A stretch of 16,979 bases of DNA. Origin: CSBr16-58 sp051859825. Lineage in GTDB: Bacteria; Bacteroidota; Bacteroidia; Flavobacteriales; Schleiferiaceae. Numbering within the stretch: the first letter of the stretch is position 1; every line of letters starts with the position of its first letter. Of this stretch, positions 7,115 to 14,537 are shown piece after piece. Under the pieces are notes generated by a model that made no database searches, was not told the DNA's origin, and worked only from the letters and a program-made list of their open reading frames with translations. The stretch is from NCBI GenBank assembly GCA_051859825.1, contig JBHYFA010000061.1, positions 1-16,979 of the forward strand, read 5' to 3'. The position numbers and the translations under genes are program-made.

Positions 7115-8689
7115 ATGAACAAAACCTTAATAGCCGCAGCGCTTATTGCTACATTTGGTTTCGCCTCTTGTGGTAATAAATCCAGTACCACAGGTTGGAA
7201 GATCAACGATCGTAAAAACGGTGGTTTCATGGCAAACCTGAATTACAAGGGTCAACAAACCGGACCAGGCCTCGTGTTCATTGAAGGTGGTACATTTACC
7301 ATGGGTCGTGTTGAAGAAGACTTTTACCGTGATTGGAACAACATCGCGCGCCAAGTAACCGTATCTTCATTTTACATGGACGAGAGTGAGGTTACAAATC
7401 TCGACTACCGTGAATATCTTTACTGGTTGGAAAGAGTTTTTGATATTGAATATTATCCAGAAATCTATACTGGAGCTCTTCCAGATACCCTTGTTTGGAG
7501 AGATAAATTAGCTTACAACGAAGTATATGTTGAGAACTATCTTCGTCACCCAGCCTACAACTTCTACCCTGTTGTAGGAGTAAGTTGGGTGCAGGCTATG
7601 CGCTACGCATCTTGGAGAACAGATCGTGTGAACGAGCAAATCCTCATCGATCAAGGTATTCTTAACCACATGCCTGACCAGCAAGATGCCGACCACTTTA
7701 ATTCAGAAGTATATCTCTACATGCAGGGAGAATATACGCAGCAAAATAAAAAAGGTCTAAAAGACGTTCGTCACAATTCACAGTTTGCCGGCAAAGAAGG
7801 CCGTCCTGCAAGAATTGAAGACGGAATCCTCCTTCCCAAATATCGTCTCCCAACAGAGGCTGAATGGGAATATGCCGCTTACGGTAACATAGGAAATCGT
7901 GAATTTGAGCGCCTAACCGATGGTAACAAATTTACTTGGAACTCCAACTCCATGCGCCAAGGAGAAGGTCGCCAGCAAGGTGATATGCTCGGAAACTTCA
8001 AAAGAGGTCGTGGTGACAACATGGGTGTTGGTGGATGGTTAAATGATCAAGCTGATATCACCATGCAAGTAATGTTCTACCCACCAAATGCCTACGGTCT
8101 TTACGATATGGATGGTAACGTAGCTGAATGGGTGATGGACGTTTACCGCCCACTCAATCACGAAGACATGACCGACTTCCGTGCCTTCCGTGGAAATGAG
8201 TTTGACACTTGGGATCAAGACTATCAAGGTGCAGGAATGCTAGAAATGTTGATGGAACCCCAAACCGATGAGGATGGTAAGATTGTTAGACTTCCTGGTC
8301 AATTACCAAAGCGTAAAGTAACCGAAGAAGAAAACCTAACCCGTCGTAATTATCAGCAATCTGACTACCGTGATTTCATTGATGGTGACCAAGAAAGTAG
8401 TATATATTACGATGCAGAAGTTGAAGAAGATCAAGTTCTCATGTACGACCATGGTGAAACTACCCTAATTGGAAATACTGTTCGCGTGTACAAAGGTGGT
8501 AGCTGGAAAGATCGTCAGCACTGGGTAAGCCCCGGTACCAGAAGATATCTCGAACAAGAACAATCTACCGACTATATCGGATTCCGCTGTGCGATGGACA
8601 GATTGGGTATGCAGAGCGACTTGAGAAGAAGAAAGTCGCCTAAAAAACCAAAACAGAAACGATTCCGTCCTTACAGACAATCGAATTAA
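7115..8689 (+). CDS. gldJ: Gliding motility lipoprotein GldJ (formylglycine-generating-enzyme-like fold)
   Basis: A 524-residue lipoprotein. The signal peptide ends in a lipobox, FASC, with the modifiable cysteine at residue 19. The mature start (SSTTGWKINDRKNGGF) and the following GPGLVFIEGGTFTMG, FYMDESEVTNLDYREYLYWL, LRHPAYNFYPVVGVSW and YRLPTEAEWEYAAYG are features of GldJ, a member of the SUMF1/formylglycine-generating-enzyme fold family that is not thought to be catalytic. The C-terminus has the family GGSWKDRQHWVSPGTRRYL block, GFRCAMDRLG, and a strongly basic tail (RRRKSPKKPKQKRFRPYR). In Flavobacterium johnsoniae GldJ is required for gliding and T9SS function and for GldK stability, acting at the periplasmic face of the outer membrane. 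GldK is the closest alternative, but gldL, gldM and gldN do not follow here and the N-terminus fits GldJ better. Length is close to the roughly 560 residues of the family. Confidence 0.88.
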   Translation: MNKTLIAAALIATFGFASCGNKSSTTGWKINDRKNGGFMANLNYKGQQTGPGLVFIEGGTFTMGRVEEDFYRDWNNIARQVTVSSFYMDESEVTNLDYREYLYWLERVFDIEYYPEIYTGALPDTLVWRDKLAYNEVYVENYLRHPAYNFYPVVGVSWVQAMRYASWRTDRVNEQILIDQGILNHMPDQQDADHFNSEVYLYMQGEYTQQNKKGLKDVRHNSQFAGKEGRPARIEDGILLPKYRLPTEAEWEYAAYGNIGNREFERLTDGNKFTWNSNSMRQGEGRQQGDMLGNFKRGRGDNMGVGGWLNDQADITMQVMFYPPNAYGLYDMDGNVAEWVMDVYRPLNHEDMTDFRAFRGNEFDTWDQDYQGAGMLEMLMEPQTDEDGKIVRLPGQLPKRKVTEEENLTRRNYQQSDYRDFIDGDQESSIYYDAEVEEDQVLMYDHGETTLIGNTVRVYKGGSWKDRQHWVSPGTRRYLEQEQSTDYIGFRCAMDRLGMQSDLRRRKSPKKPKQKRFRPYRQSN

Positions 8690-8693
8690 AACT

Positions 8694-8727
8694 AAAAAAA
8701 CCGGTCGAGAAATTGACCGGTTTTTTT
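8694..8727. terminator. Bidirectional terminator between gldJ and era
   Basis: Seven A residues, CCGGTC (8701-8706), an 8-base loop, GACCGG (8715-8720) and seven T residues form a nearly symmetric hairpin. It works as an intrinsic terminator on either strand, ending gldJ on plus and era on minus. Only two bases separate the T run from the stop codon of era (8732-8730). Confidence 0.9.
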
Positions 8728-8729
8728 AT

Positions 8730-9605
8730 TTAATACCCAAAACGCCGCAGCTTCAAATCATCCCTCCGCCAGTTCTTCGACACCTTAATGAAGGTATCTA
8801 AAAACACCTTCTTTCCAAAGAAAGCTTCCATTTCCAAACGAGCTGCTTTGGCCACACGCTTGATTCCTTCACCTCCTTTACCGATGATAATGTTTTTCTG
8901 AGAATCGCGCTCCACATAAATCGTCATGCGAATACGGATGATCTCTTCCTCCTCCTTAAACTCTTCTACAATGGCCTGAACGGCATAAGGAATTTCTTTG
9001 TCGTAATAGCGCAAAATCTTCTCACGCACAATTTCCTCACAGAAAAAACGCTCACTCTTGTCGGTAAGCATTTCTTTGTCGTAATAGGGTGGACTCTCCG
9101 GTAAAAGTTCGATGAAACGCTGACGCAGTTCAATCAGGTTAAAATTAGCTGTGGCACTGATATTCCAAATTTCCGCCTTAGGAAAAATAGACTTCCACTG
9201 CTCATGCGCCTCTTCCAGCATCTGCTGATTGCCTAAATCAATTTTGTTGATTAAAAGAAAAAGCGGCATATCCACGCCATTTATCTTTTCGCAAAATGCT
9301 TCGTCAAACGGATTTGGCTTGCCCAACTCGACCATCAGGCAAAGTATATCCGCATCTTCCAAAGCCTCGTTCACAAAACCCATCATGGTTTCTTGCATGG
9401 CGTAGGCCGGCTTGATGATGCCGGGCGTATCGGAAAAGACAATTTGATAATCATCATCATTGAGAATACCCAAAATACGATGACGCGTAGTTTGAGCCTT
9501 GGGATTAGTCGTACTCAACCTCTCCCCTATTAAGGCGTTCATTAGGGTAGATTTACCCACGTTGGGCCTCCCAATAATATTCACAAATCCGGCGCGATGC
9601 TGCAT
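8730..9605 (-). CDS. era: GTPase Era, ribosome assembly factor
   Basis: A 291-residue protein with all Era hallmarks. The GTPase domain shows the P-loop GRPNVGKST (residues 12-20), a TTNPKAQTTRHRI switch region, DTPG (Walker B/G3), NKID (G4) and an SA-containing G5 (ISATANF). The C-terminal KH RNA-binding domain carries IIIGKGGEGIKRVAKAAR and ends VSKNWRRDDLKLRRFGY. Era binds the 3' end of 16S rRNA and is needed for small-subunit maturation; it acts in the cytoplasm and at the membrane. Length matches the family (about 290-300). The ATG at 9605 gives the expected short N-terminus before the P-loop. It is convergent with gldJ, sharing a terminator, and follows the response regulator gene after 46 bases, with its own -7 box between. 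Confidence 0.95.
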   Translation of the reverse strand: MQHRAGFVNIIGRPNVGKSTLMNALIGERLSTTNPKAQTTRHRILGILNDDDYQIVFSDTPGIIKPAYAMQETMMGFVNEALEDADILCLMVELGKPNPFDEAFCEKINGVDMPLFLLINKIDLGNQQMLEEAHEQWKSIFPKAEIWNISATANFNLIELRQRFIELLPESPPYYDKEMLTDKSERFFCEEIVREKILRYYDKEIPYAVQAIVEEFKEEEEIIRIRMTIYVERDSQKNIIIGKGGEGIKRVAKAARLEMEAFFGKKVFLDTFIKVSKNWRRDDLKLRRFGY

Positions 9606-9622
9606 GACAAAATAATTTGCGG

Positions 9623-9630
9623 CAAAGGTA
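9623..9630 (-). promoter_or_regulatory. Candidate -7 promoter box of era
   Basis: On the minus strand this reads TACCTTTG, identical to the box ahead of the 4278 gene and the S1/P1 nuclease gene. It lies 17 bases before the era ATG, implying a very short leader. No TTG sits at the expected -33 spacing. No terminator is seen between the upstream regulator gene and era, so read-through could also feed it. Confidence 0.4.
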
Positions 9631-9651
9631 CGCCATTAAGTACCCGCTTGA

Positions 9652-10419
9652 TTATTTTCCTTTAAACAATCGCATTAAAGATTCCTTCTTGCGATTGGCC
9701 ACGGGAATATTGGTGCCGTCACTGAGAATGATATACCCCCCGTCAGAAGGAATATATTTAACTGCATAATCGAGATTCACCAAATGGGATTTATGCACGC
9801 GCTCAAACGAATAGGGCGTCAACATAGCATCAAACTCCTTTAGGGTTTTCGATGCCATAAGCTTCGATCCATCGTTGAGAAAAAAGTAGGTATAGTTGCT
9901 GCTCGATTCACAACGAACAATATCGCTGATTTTCAAAATCTGCATACCGTCGCCGGCCGGCACCATTATCCGCTTTGGCCCCTTATTCAGTGATTTGAGG
10001 TTTTCCAATAGCACATCGTACGAATTACTCACGGGAGAGTCTGCCCCGTGCTTATCCTGAAACTTGCGAATTGCCTTCACCAGCTCCTCCGTATCAATGG
10101 GCTTCAAAACGTAATCGAGAGCGGAAAATTTGATGGCACGAATGGCGTATTCATCATGAGCGGTAATAAAAATCACTTCCGGCAAAATCTGATCTTCTGC
10201 CAAGGAAGGCAACTGCTCTAATAAGTCAAAACCCGATGTGGTACCAAGGTCGATATCTAAAAATATGAGTTGTGGCCATTCATTCTCCAAAATGGAGGTA
10301 GCCTCAGCAATACTGGCGGCTTCACCGATAATACTAACTTCCGGACAAAATAATTCTAGTTTTTTACGCAGACTCTCACGTGCGGGAGCCTCGTCGTCGA
10401 TAAGCAGTGCCTGTATCAT
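9652..10419 (-). CDS. LytTR-family response regulator
   Basis: A 255-residue two-component regulator. Residues 1-120 are a receiver domain with the acidic pair D8-D9, the phospho-acceptor D55 (LIFLDIDLG), a conserved threonine (FITAHDEYAIRAI) and lysine (YVLKPID). The C-terminal part (about 150-250) is a LytTR DNA-binding domain (IVRCESSSNYTYFFLNDG … SFERVHKSHLVNLDYAVKYI … PVANRKKES). Such proteins bind paired direct repeats in promoters. The ATG overlaps the stop of the kinase gene upstream by four bases (ATGA), implying translational coupling and a matched pair. No target gene can be read from the sequence; the divergent nuclease promoter is the nearest candidate. Confidence 0.93.
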   Translation of the reverse strand: MIQALLIDDEAPARESLRKKLELFCPEVSIIGEAASIAEATSILENEWPQLIFLDIDLGTTSGFDLLEQLPSLAEDQILPEVIFITAHDEYAIRAIKFSALDYVLKPIDTEELVKAIRKFQDKHGADSPVSNSYDVLLENLKSLNKGPKRIMVPAGDGMQILKISDIVRCESSSNYTYFFLNDGSKLMASKTLKEFDAMLTPYSFERVHKSHLVNLDYAVKYIPSDGGYIILSDGTNIPVANRKKESLMRLFKGK

Positions 10420-13331
10420 AGATCGTTGAGATAAATAAGAGGTATTGATATGGTAACTTTGGTGCCCGAAGGCTTTCCTTCTGAGTTGTAAAGGTCGGAA
10501 ACATTCAACAAAAATTCGTCGCCAAATGATTTAGAAAGTAATTTCATGCGTCTGCGATTGATTTCAAGAGCCATCGACCGATGTCCCTTTCGCTGTGGCT
10601 TATCTGCATGGAAAGAGCGCCCTACTCCATTATCTTCAATTTCTACCACCAAACGCGTTTCTGTTTTTCTAAAACGAATATGGAGTAAACCCTGTCGTTC
10701 TTCCAAATAACGCAATCCATGCAAAATGGCATTTTCTACGTGAACCTGCACCAACATAGGAGGAATGGATAAATCGTAATCAATTTCCTCATCCACTTCA
10801 AATTCCACATCAAATTTATGACTAAAGCGCAACTGCTCCAACTCAACATACGAGCGCAGAAGGGCAATTTCACTTTCCACTGGATGATCTCCATCGCCGC
10901 CTGCTTCAAGGGTAAGACGCATCAATTTAGTGAAGCTATTGAGGTACTTCATGGTGGATTTTACGTCGCTCTTCATCACAAAACTCCCTATAGACTCCAA
11001 GGCATTGAACAGAAAATGCGGATTAATTTGCGAACGCATGGCACTGCGCTCATTTTCCAACACCGCTTTTTCCAAACGGGTGCGCTCCTCGATTTGCTTG
11101 CTGCGGAAGCGAACCAAAAAGACCACCAAACTCAGCACACTCACCGAAGCCAAAATGTAAAACCACCACGTGCGATACCAAGGGGCAGAAATCACAATGA
11201 AAATGGAAGGCGCCGACTGCCATTCACCTCCCGGCAAGCGTGCTTCTAGTTCAAAGGTGTATCTGCCCGGCTTGATATTGGTGTAAACTGCCTCGCGTTG
11301 AACACCCGCTGTAATCCAAGCGGGATCGAGCTGTTGCATGCGATAGCGAAACTCTACCTCCTCTAAAGCCATCGCGTATCCCTTCACACCAAGAGCAAAA
11401 CGCAGGTAATTTTCCCGATGATGCAATACCAATTGCTCGGGCACACCACTAAAGGGATAGATGGATTTGGCCTTTTCTACCCAGCGCGTGTGCGTATCAA
11501 AATACAGATCCATACGCAAAACACTAGGGAATAATTTGTCCGAAAAAATGGTTGTTCGCTTGAGAGGATTGGCCAAACTCATCAATCCATTGGTACTGGT
11601 AAACAAAAGCTTCGACTCGTCACCAAAAAACGGAAACGTACGATTCTGTCGTCCCACGTTAAAGCTCGAGGTCCAATTTTGAAATTCATTTTCTCCCCCG
11701 GGGATGATGACGCGCAATTCACTTTCCAAAACCGCAACGATGGATTTATCGACATTTTCAAACCAAGAGTAAACCGCTTTATTGTCGTCAAACACGCGCT
11801 GGAAACCATTTTTATCTCGCATCAAAGCACCTTGATTATCCGTACCAATCCACAAGCGCTCTTGCGAATCCACGTAAAATGCGTTGATAAACAGATCGAA
11901 GTGCGAAAGCGTATCGAAGGTGTCGATGAAGTGCTTAAACTCCAAATCTTCAAAGTAGGCAATGCCCTGAGCGTAGGTGAGAACGTACAAGTGATTTTTA
12001 TGAACCTGCATTGCCGCGACGCCCTCCCCAAGCAATAATTCTTCCTTTGGTTCTTGGGAATAGCTTTTTTCAAAAGCAAAAAGCCCCGAAGCAGTTCCGA
12101 TAATAATTTTCCCATTATCGGTTTGCAAAGAGGTAACGAAGGGGTCGGGCAGATTGTCTTTCCAATGGCATTTTAACTCCCCCTGAGGTGAAAAAACCAT
12201 AAAGCCAAATTCACCACCTAAGCAGATGTTACCCATCTCGTCCTCCACCATGTCGAAAACCACACCTACGGGCAAATCATAAACCTTCTGCCAACTGCTT
12301 TTACTTTGACGAAATAAACCATTTACTCCACTAAGCCAAACATCTCCGCGAGAATCTTTAAGCCCACGATACAATTCACTTCCCGGCTGATCATCAAGCA
12401 CATTATGAATACTCGGCATAAACTGCACCCCCGAAGCAGTGGTAATCCAAGTACGCGAGAAAGCATCCGTGGTGATCGAGCGAATACGATCGTCCATCAG
12501 TCCATTTTTGCTGGTAATCCACTTCCCTTGACCATCAACACCTCCATACCACAAACCATCGCCATTCGTTCCTACCCAAACCTCATTTTCCCGAACAAAA
12601 AAATCACGAATTTCACTGGCTTGAAGAAACGCACGCACATCGTGGTCTTTAATAATTAAAAGTCGATTACCCGCTACCGCCCAAATTTGCTCATGCTCGG
12701 CATCGTAAAAAATCTTTCTTACGGCTTCTTCGTGAATAATTTCACGAATCTGTTCACCTTTTTCATTGAGCAAAAACAAACCTTTACTACCGGAAAGAAG
12801 GAAGTCGCCATTGGGTGTAATGAGCATGTCATTGAAAAACATAGTTGGCAGATCTTGAGCGGGAATAAGCTCCAAACTATCCTTCCAACGATATACACCA
12901 GATGCTTGACCGAGGAGAAAAACATCGTTATTATGGAGTATAAGTTTGCGAAAACGATCGGTATCGGGCAAATCAAATTCCTCGTAAAATTGCCCGGCAT
13001 ACCGCACCAAGGTAGCTTCCGTTAGAAAAAAAACCGTATCCTTACGCACCTGCAGGTCGATCACAAAATTGTTTGACAACTCGTTCTCGGCATAGGGTTG
13101 AGTAAAGGACTCTCCATTCCACCAAAGGAGCCCATCACCCATGGTGGCCAACCAGAGTTTCCCCAATGCATCTTGGTGTACCTTATTGACCAGGGGGACT
13201 TTCAAGCCGTCAGAAGCGGTAATATTTCGCAGGTCATAGGTTTGAGCTTGAAGAAAACCAATGCCAAACACCAGCCAGAGGACAGGAGCAAATAACGATA
13301 AATAAATGTGTTTTCGCGGATGAATGAGCAT
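10416..13331 (-). CDS. LytS-like histidine kinase with two-component propeller sensor
   Basis: A 971-residue membrane sensor kinase. Residues 1-29 form a signal peptide (…GIGFLQA|QTYDLR). About 30-640 are beta-propeller repeats of the reg_prop type (for example LWLATMGDGLLWWNG, DEMGNICLGGEFG, ERLWIGTDNQGALM) and about 650-715 a Y_Y_Y domain (FRYRMQQLDPAWI … PGRYTFELEA). One membrane helix (WWFYILASVSVLSLVVFLV, about 722-742) leads to a His_kinase/HATPase module with phospho-acceptor H772 in QINPHFLFNALESI, an N-box near 864 (HVENAILHGL) and DNGVG near 902. Unlike the hybrid kinases next to polysaccharide loci in this phylum, it has no fused receiver or AraC output domain; its output is the coupled LytTR regulator. 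The sensed ligand is unknown, and no SusC/SusD genes are present. Confidence 0.92.
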   Translation of the reverse strand: MLIHPRKHIYLSLFAPVLWLVFGIGFLQAQTYDLRNITASDGLKVPLVNKVHQDALGKLWLATMGDGLLWWNGESFTQPYAENELSNNFVIDLQVRKDTVFFLTEATLVRYAGQFYEEFDLPDTDRFRKLILHNNDVFLLGQASGVYRWKDSLELIPAQDLPTMFFNDMLITPNGDFLLSGSKGLFLLNEKGEQIREIIHEEAVRKIFYDAEHEQIWAVAGNRLLIIKDHDVRAFLQASEIRDFFVRENEVWVGTNGDGLWYGGVDGQGKWITSKNGLMDDRIRSITTDAFSRTWITTASGVQFMPSIHNVLDDQPGSELYRGLKDSRGDVWLSGVNGLFRQSKSSWQKVYDLPVGVVFDMVEDEMGNICLGGEFGFMVFSPQGELKCHWKDNLPDPFVTSLQTDNGKIIIGTASGLFAFEKSYSQEPKEELLLGEGVAAMQVHKNHLYVLTYAQGIAYFEDLEFKHFIDTFDTLSHFDLFINAFYVDSQERLWIGTDNQGALMRDKNGFQRVFDDNKAVYSWFENVDKSIVAVLESELRVIIPGGENEFQNWTSSFNVGRQNRTFPFFGDESKLLFTSTNGLMSLANPLKRTTIFSDKLFPSVLRMDLYFDTHTRWVEKAKSIYPFSGVPEQLVLHHRENYLRFALGVKGYAMALEEVEFRYRMQQLDPAWITAGVQREAVYTNIKPGRYTFELEARLPGGEWQSAPSIFIVISAPWYRTWWFYILASVSVLSLVVFLVRFRSKQIEERTRLEKAVLENERSAMRSQINPHFLFNALESIGSFVMKSDVKSTMKYLNSFTKLMRLTLEAGGDGDHPVESEIALLRSYVELEQLRFSHKFDVEFEVDEEIDYDLSIPPMLVQVHVENAILHGLRYLEERQGLLHIRFRKTETRLVVEIEDNGVGRSFHADKPQRKGHRSMALEINRRRMKLLSKSFGDEFLLNVSDLYNSEGKPSGTKVTISIPLIYLNDL

Positions 13332-13336
13332 ACGGC

Positions 13337-13344
13337 CAAAAGTA
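13337..13344 (-). promoter_or_regulatory. Candidate -7 promoter box of the kinase-regulator operon
   Basis: Minus-strand TACTTTTG fits TAnnTTTG and ends six bases before the kinase ATG at 13331. If used, the transcript would start at or next to the start codon, giving an almost leaderless mRNA. A -33 TTG at the usual spacing is not seen. Confidence 0.35.
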
Positions 13345-13400
13345 CATTAAGAAACCAAAAACTCTCACATCGTTTTTAGACATTCATTGTCGCTGATGAA

Positions 13401-13408
13401 TACCTTTG
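13401..13408 (+). promoter_or_regulatory. Candidate -7 promoter box of the S1/P1 nuclease gene
   Basis: TACCTTTG, 20 bases before the ATG at 13429. No TTG lies at the expected -33 spacing, only a T-rich stretch. The position supports starting the nuclease at 13429 and not at the TTG at 13387 in the same frame, which would precede the promoter box. Confidence 0.5.
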
Positions 13409-13428
13409 CGACATCCAACAAAAAAAGT

Positions 13429-14205
13429 ATGTCAAAAATTAATCTTTTGGCCTTGTGCCTCGTTTTCGGCTTTTTACTTCCGGAAAAAACCTTTGCGTGG
13501 GGAGCTACCGGCCACCGCGTTACCGGCGAGATTGCCGAACAACATCTCACGAGAAAAGCCCGTAAGAAGATCAGAAACATTATGGGTCAGGAGAGTTTAG
13601 CCGTGGCTTCCACTTGGATGGACGATATTAAATCCGATCCACGCACGCGTCATCTCAATCCGTGGCACTACGTAAGTATTCCCGATGGAGGAACCTACGA
13701 AACATCCGAAAAGAATCCCGAAGGCGACGTGATTTGGGCCATTGAAATGTTGATTGACAGTATTGAGCAAAACCCCAACTTACCGGTTGAAAACCAGCGC
13801 GAAGTCATTCGAATGCTCATACATTTAATAGGTGATATTCACCAGCCGCTACACGTGGGCCGAGCCGATGACAAGGGCGGAAACTCCGTACGAGTGAAAT
13901 GGTTTGGGCGGGCGAGCAACCTGCATCGCGTATGGGACAGCGATATGATTGACGGTCACAAAATGAGCTATACCGAGTTGGCTGCTAATCTTTACAAACC
14001 CACTCGACAAGAAATTCGAGCCTTGCAAAACAGCGGTCCGCGCGAATGGGCTGTAGAATCCATGTCGTACCGCGAGGAAATCTACAACTACCCGGGAGAG
14101 CAATTGGGATATAAGTACAATTACAAGCACTTCGGCACGGTAGAAAAGCGTCTGATGGAAGCCGGGATTAGAATTGCCGGAGTGTTGAATCGGTTGTATG
14201 GATAG
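13429..14205 (+). CDS. Secreted S1/P1-type zinc-dependent nuclease
   Basis: A 258-residue exported enzyme. After a signal peptide (MSKINLLALCLVFGFLLPEK … FA) the mature protein begins with W24, as S1/P1 nucleases require for the first zinc ligand, and H29 follows in WGATGHR. The remaining expected ligands are visible: an Asp in STWMDDIK, a His in LNPWHYVS, the HLIGDIHQPLHVG block (His, Asp, His) and His and Asp in NLHRVWDSDMI. The trinuclear zinc site is therefore complete and the enzyme should be active against single-stranded nucleic acids or 3'-nucleotides. Length is normal for bacterial members. It is divergent from the kinase gene, with 97 bases between the two starts. No T9SS tail is present, so it is likely periplasmic or released by another route. 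Confidence 0.92.
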   Translation: MSKINLLALCLVFGFLLPEKTFAWGATGHRVTGEIAEQHLTRKARKKIRNIMGQESLAVASTWMDDIKSDPRTRHLNPWHYVSIPDGGTYETSEKNPEGDVIWAIEMLIDSIEQNPNLPVENQREVIRMLIHLIGDIHQPLHVGRADDKGGNSVRVKWFGRASNLHRVWDSDMIDGHKMSYTELAANLYKPTRQEIRALQNSGPREWAVESMSYREEIYNYPGEQLGYKYNYKHFGTVEKRLMEAGIRIAGVLNRLYG

Positions 14206-14220
14206 TGCTGTGAGGGAGGT

Positions 14221-14248
14221 CGGTTGTCGGTCGTCGGTTGTCGGTTGT
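14221..14248. repeat. Heptamer tandem repeat, CGGTYGT x4
   Basis: Four consecutive 7-base units: CGGTTGT, CGGTCGT, CGGTTGT, CGGTTGT, starting 16 bases after the stop of the S1/P1 nuclease gene. One more CGGTTGT occurs near the 3' end of that gene (about 14191). Confidence 0.9.
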
Positions 14249-14288
14249 GTGGGCGTGGTGGTGGTTTTCAAGGCTTTCGTGGGCGTGG
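14249..14288. repeat. Direct repeat of GTGGGCGTGG
   Basis: The 10-mer GTGGGCGTGG occurs at 14249-14258 and again at 14279-14288, 30 bases apart. A small hairpin (GCTTC, 6-base loop, GAAGC) follows at 14291-14306. Confidence 0.7.
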
Positions 14289-14311
14289 AGGCTTCGTGAG
14301 TGAAGCATGGT

Positions 14312-14398
14312 GCGCTGTCGCGCGCTCAGTTGGCCTGCGGCCGCGCAGTTTTGCTTCGCAAGCACAGGTGGCCTGCGGCCGCGCAGTTCGCTTCGCGA
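14312..14398. repeat. Duplicated GC-rich unit with a run of compact stem-loops
   Basis: TGGCCTGCGGCCGCGCAGTT occurs perfectly at 14331-14350 and 14369-14388 (period 38). The stretch contains five consecutive short perfect hairpins with loops of 3-4 bases: GCGC-TGTC-GCGC (14312-14323), GGCC-TGC-GGCC (14332-14342), TTGC-TTC-GCAA (14351-14361), GGCC-TGC-GGCC (14370-14380) and TCGC-TTC-GCGA (14388-14398). GC content is far above that of the flanking genes. Confidence 0.85.
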
Positions 14399-14429
14399 CA
14401 CAGATGGGCTGGTGTGGGCTAAATGCGTC

Positions 14430-14502
14430 TTTTTTCACCGCGAAGGCGCAGAGGAACGCAGAGAATCTGCTTTGCGAACTTTGCGTCTTCGCGGTGAAAA
14501 AA
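14430..14502. repeat. Inverted repeat with 24-base arms (TTTTTTCACCGCGAAG type)
   Basis: The left arm 14430-14453 begins TTTTTTCACCGCGAAG and is the reverse complement of 14479-14502 except at two positions (G46/T86 and G51/T81 by last two digits), both of which form G-U pairs in RNA. The 25-base centre holds its own GCAGA-GAA-TCTGC hairpin. I recall palindromes of this TTCACCGCGAAGRCGCARAG type as dispersed intergenic repeats in varied bacterial genomes. It is not a usual terminator, since A residues and not T residues follow the stem on either strand. Confidence 0.85.
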
Positions 14503-14537
14503 AGAAAGGTGAAAAAATGAAAATGATCCTAATGGAT

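Noticed and set aside
10818..13025. Many short plus-strand and out-of-frame minus-strand frames inside the kinase gene
   Set aside because: All lie within a continuous 971-codon frame with clear sensor, Y_Y_Y and kinase motifs; they show no family motifs of their own.
9652..13331. Kinase-regulator pair as PorX/PorY-type control of the secretion genes
   Set aside because: PorX has a receiver joined to a PglZ domain; this regulator has a LytTR domain and the kinase is of the propeller/LytS type, so it is a different system.
13344..13414. Four ACAT words between the kinase and nuclease genes as a LytTR binding array
   Set aside because: The spacings (23, 13 and 31 bases) are irregular and the words are too short in AT-rich DNA to be called a binding site.
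14221..14398. Possible CRISPR array
   Set aside because: The units are 7 bases without spacers, or just two copies of a 20-base unit; no cas genes are present.
13849..14401. Minus-strand open frames antisense to the S1/P1 nuclease and into the spacer
   Set aside because: Their composition (TTDNRRPTTD-like runs) comes from the heptamer repeat, and the other strand encodes a complete, well-recognised enzyme.
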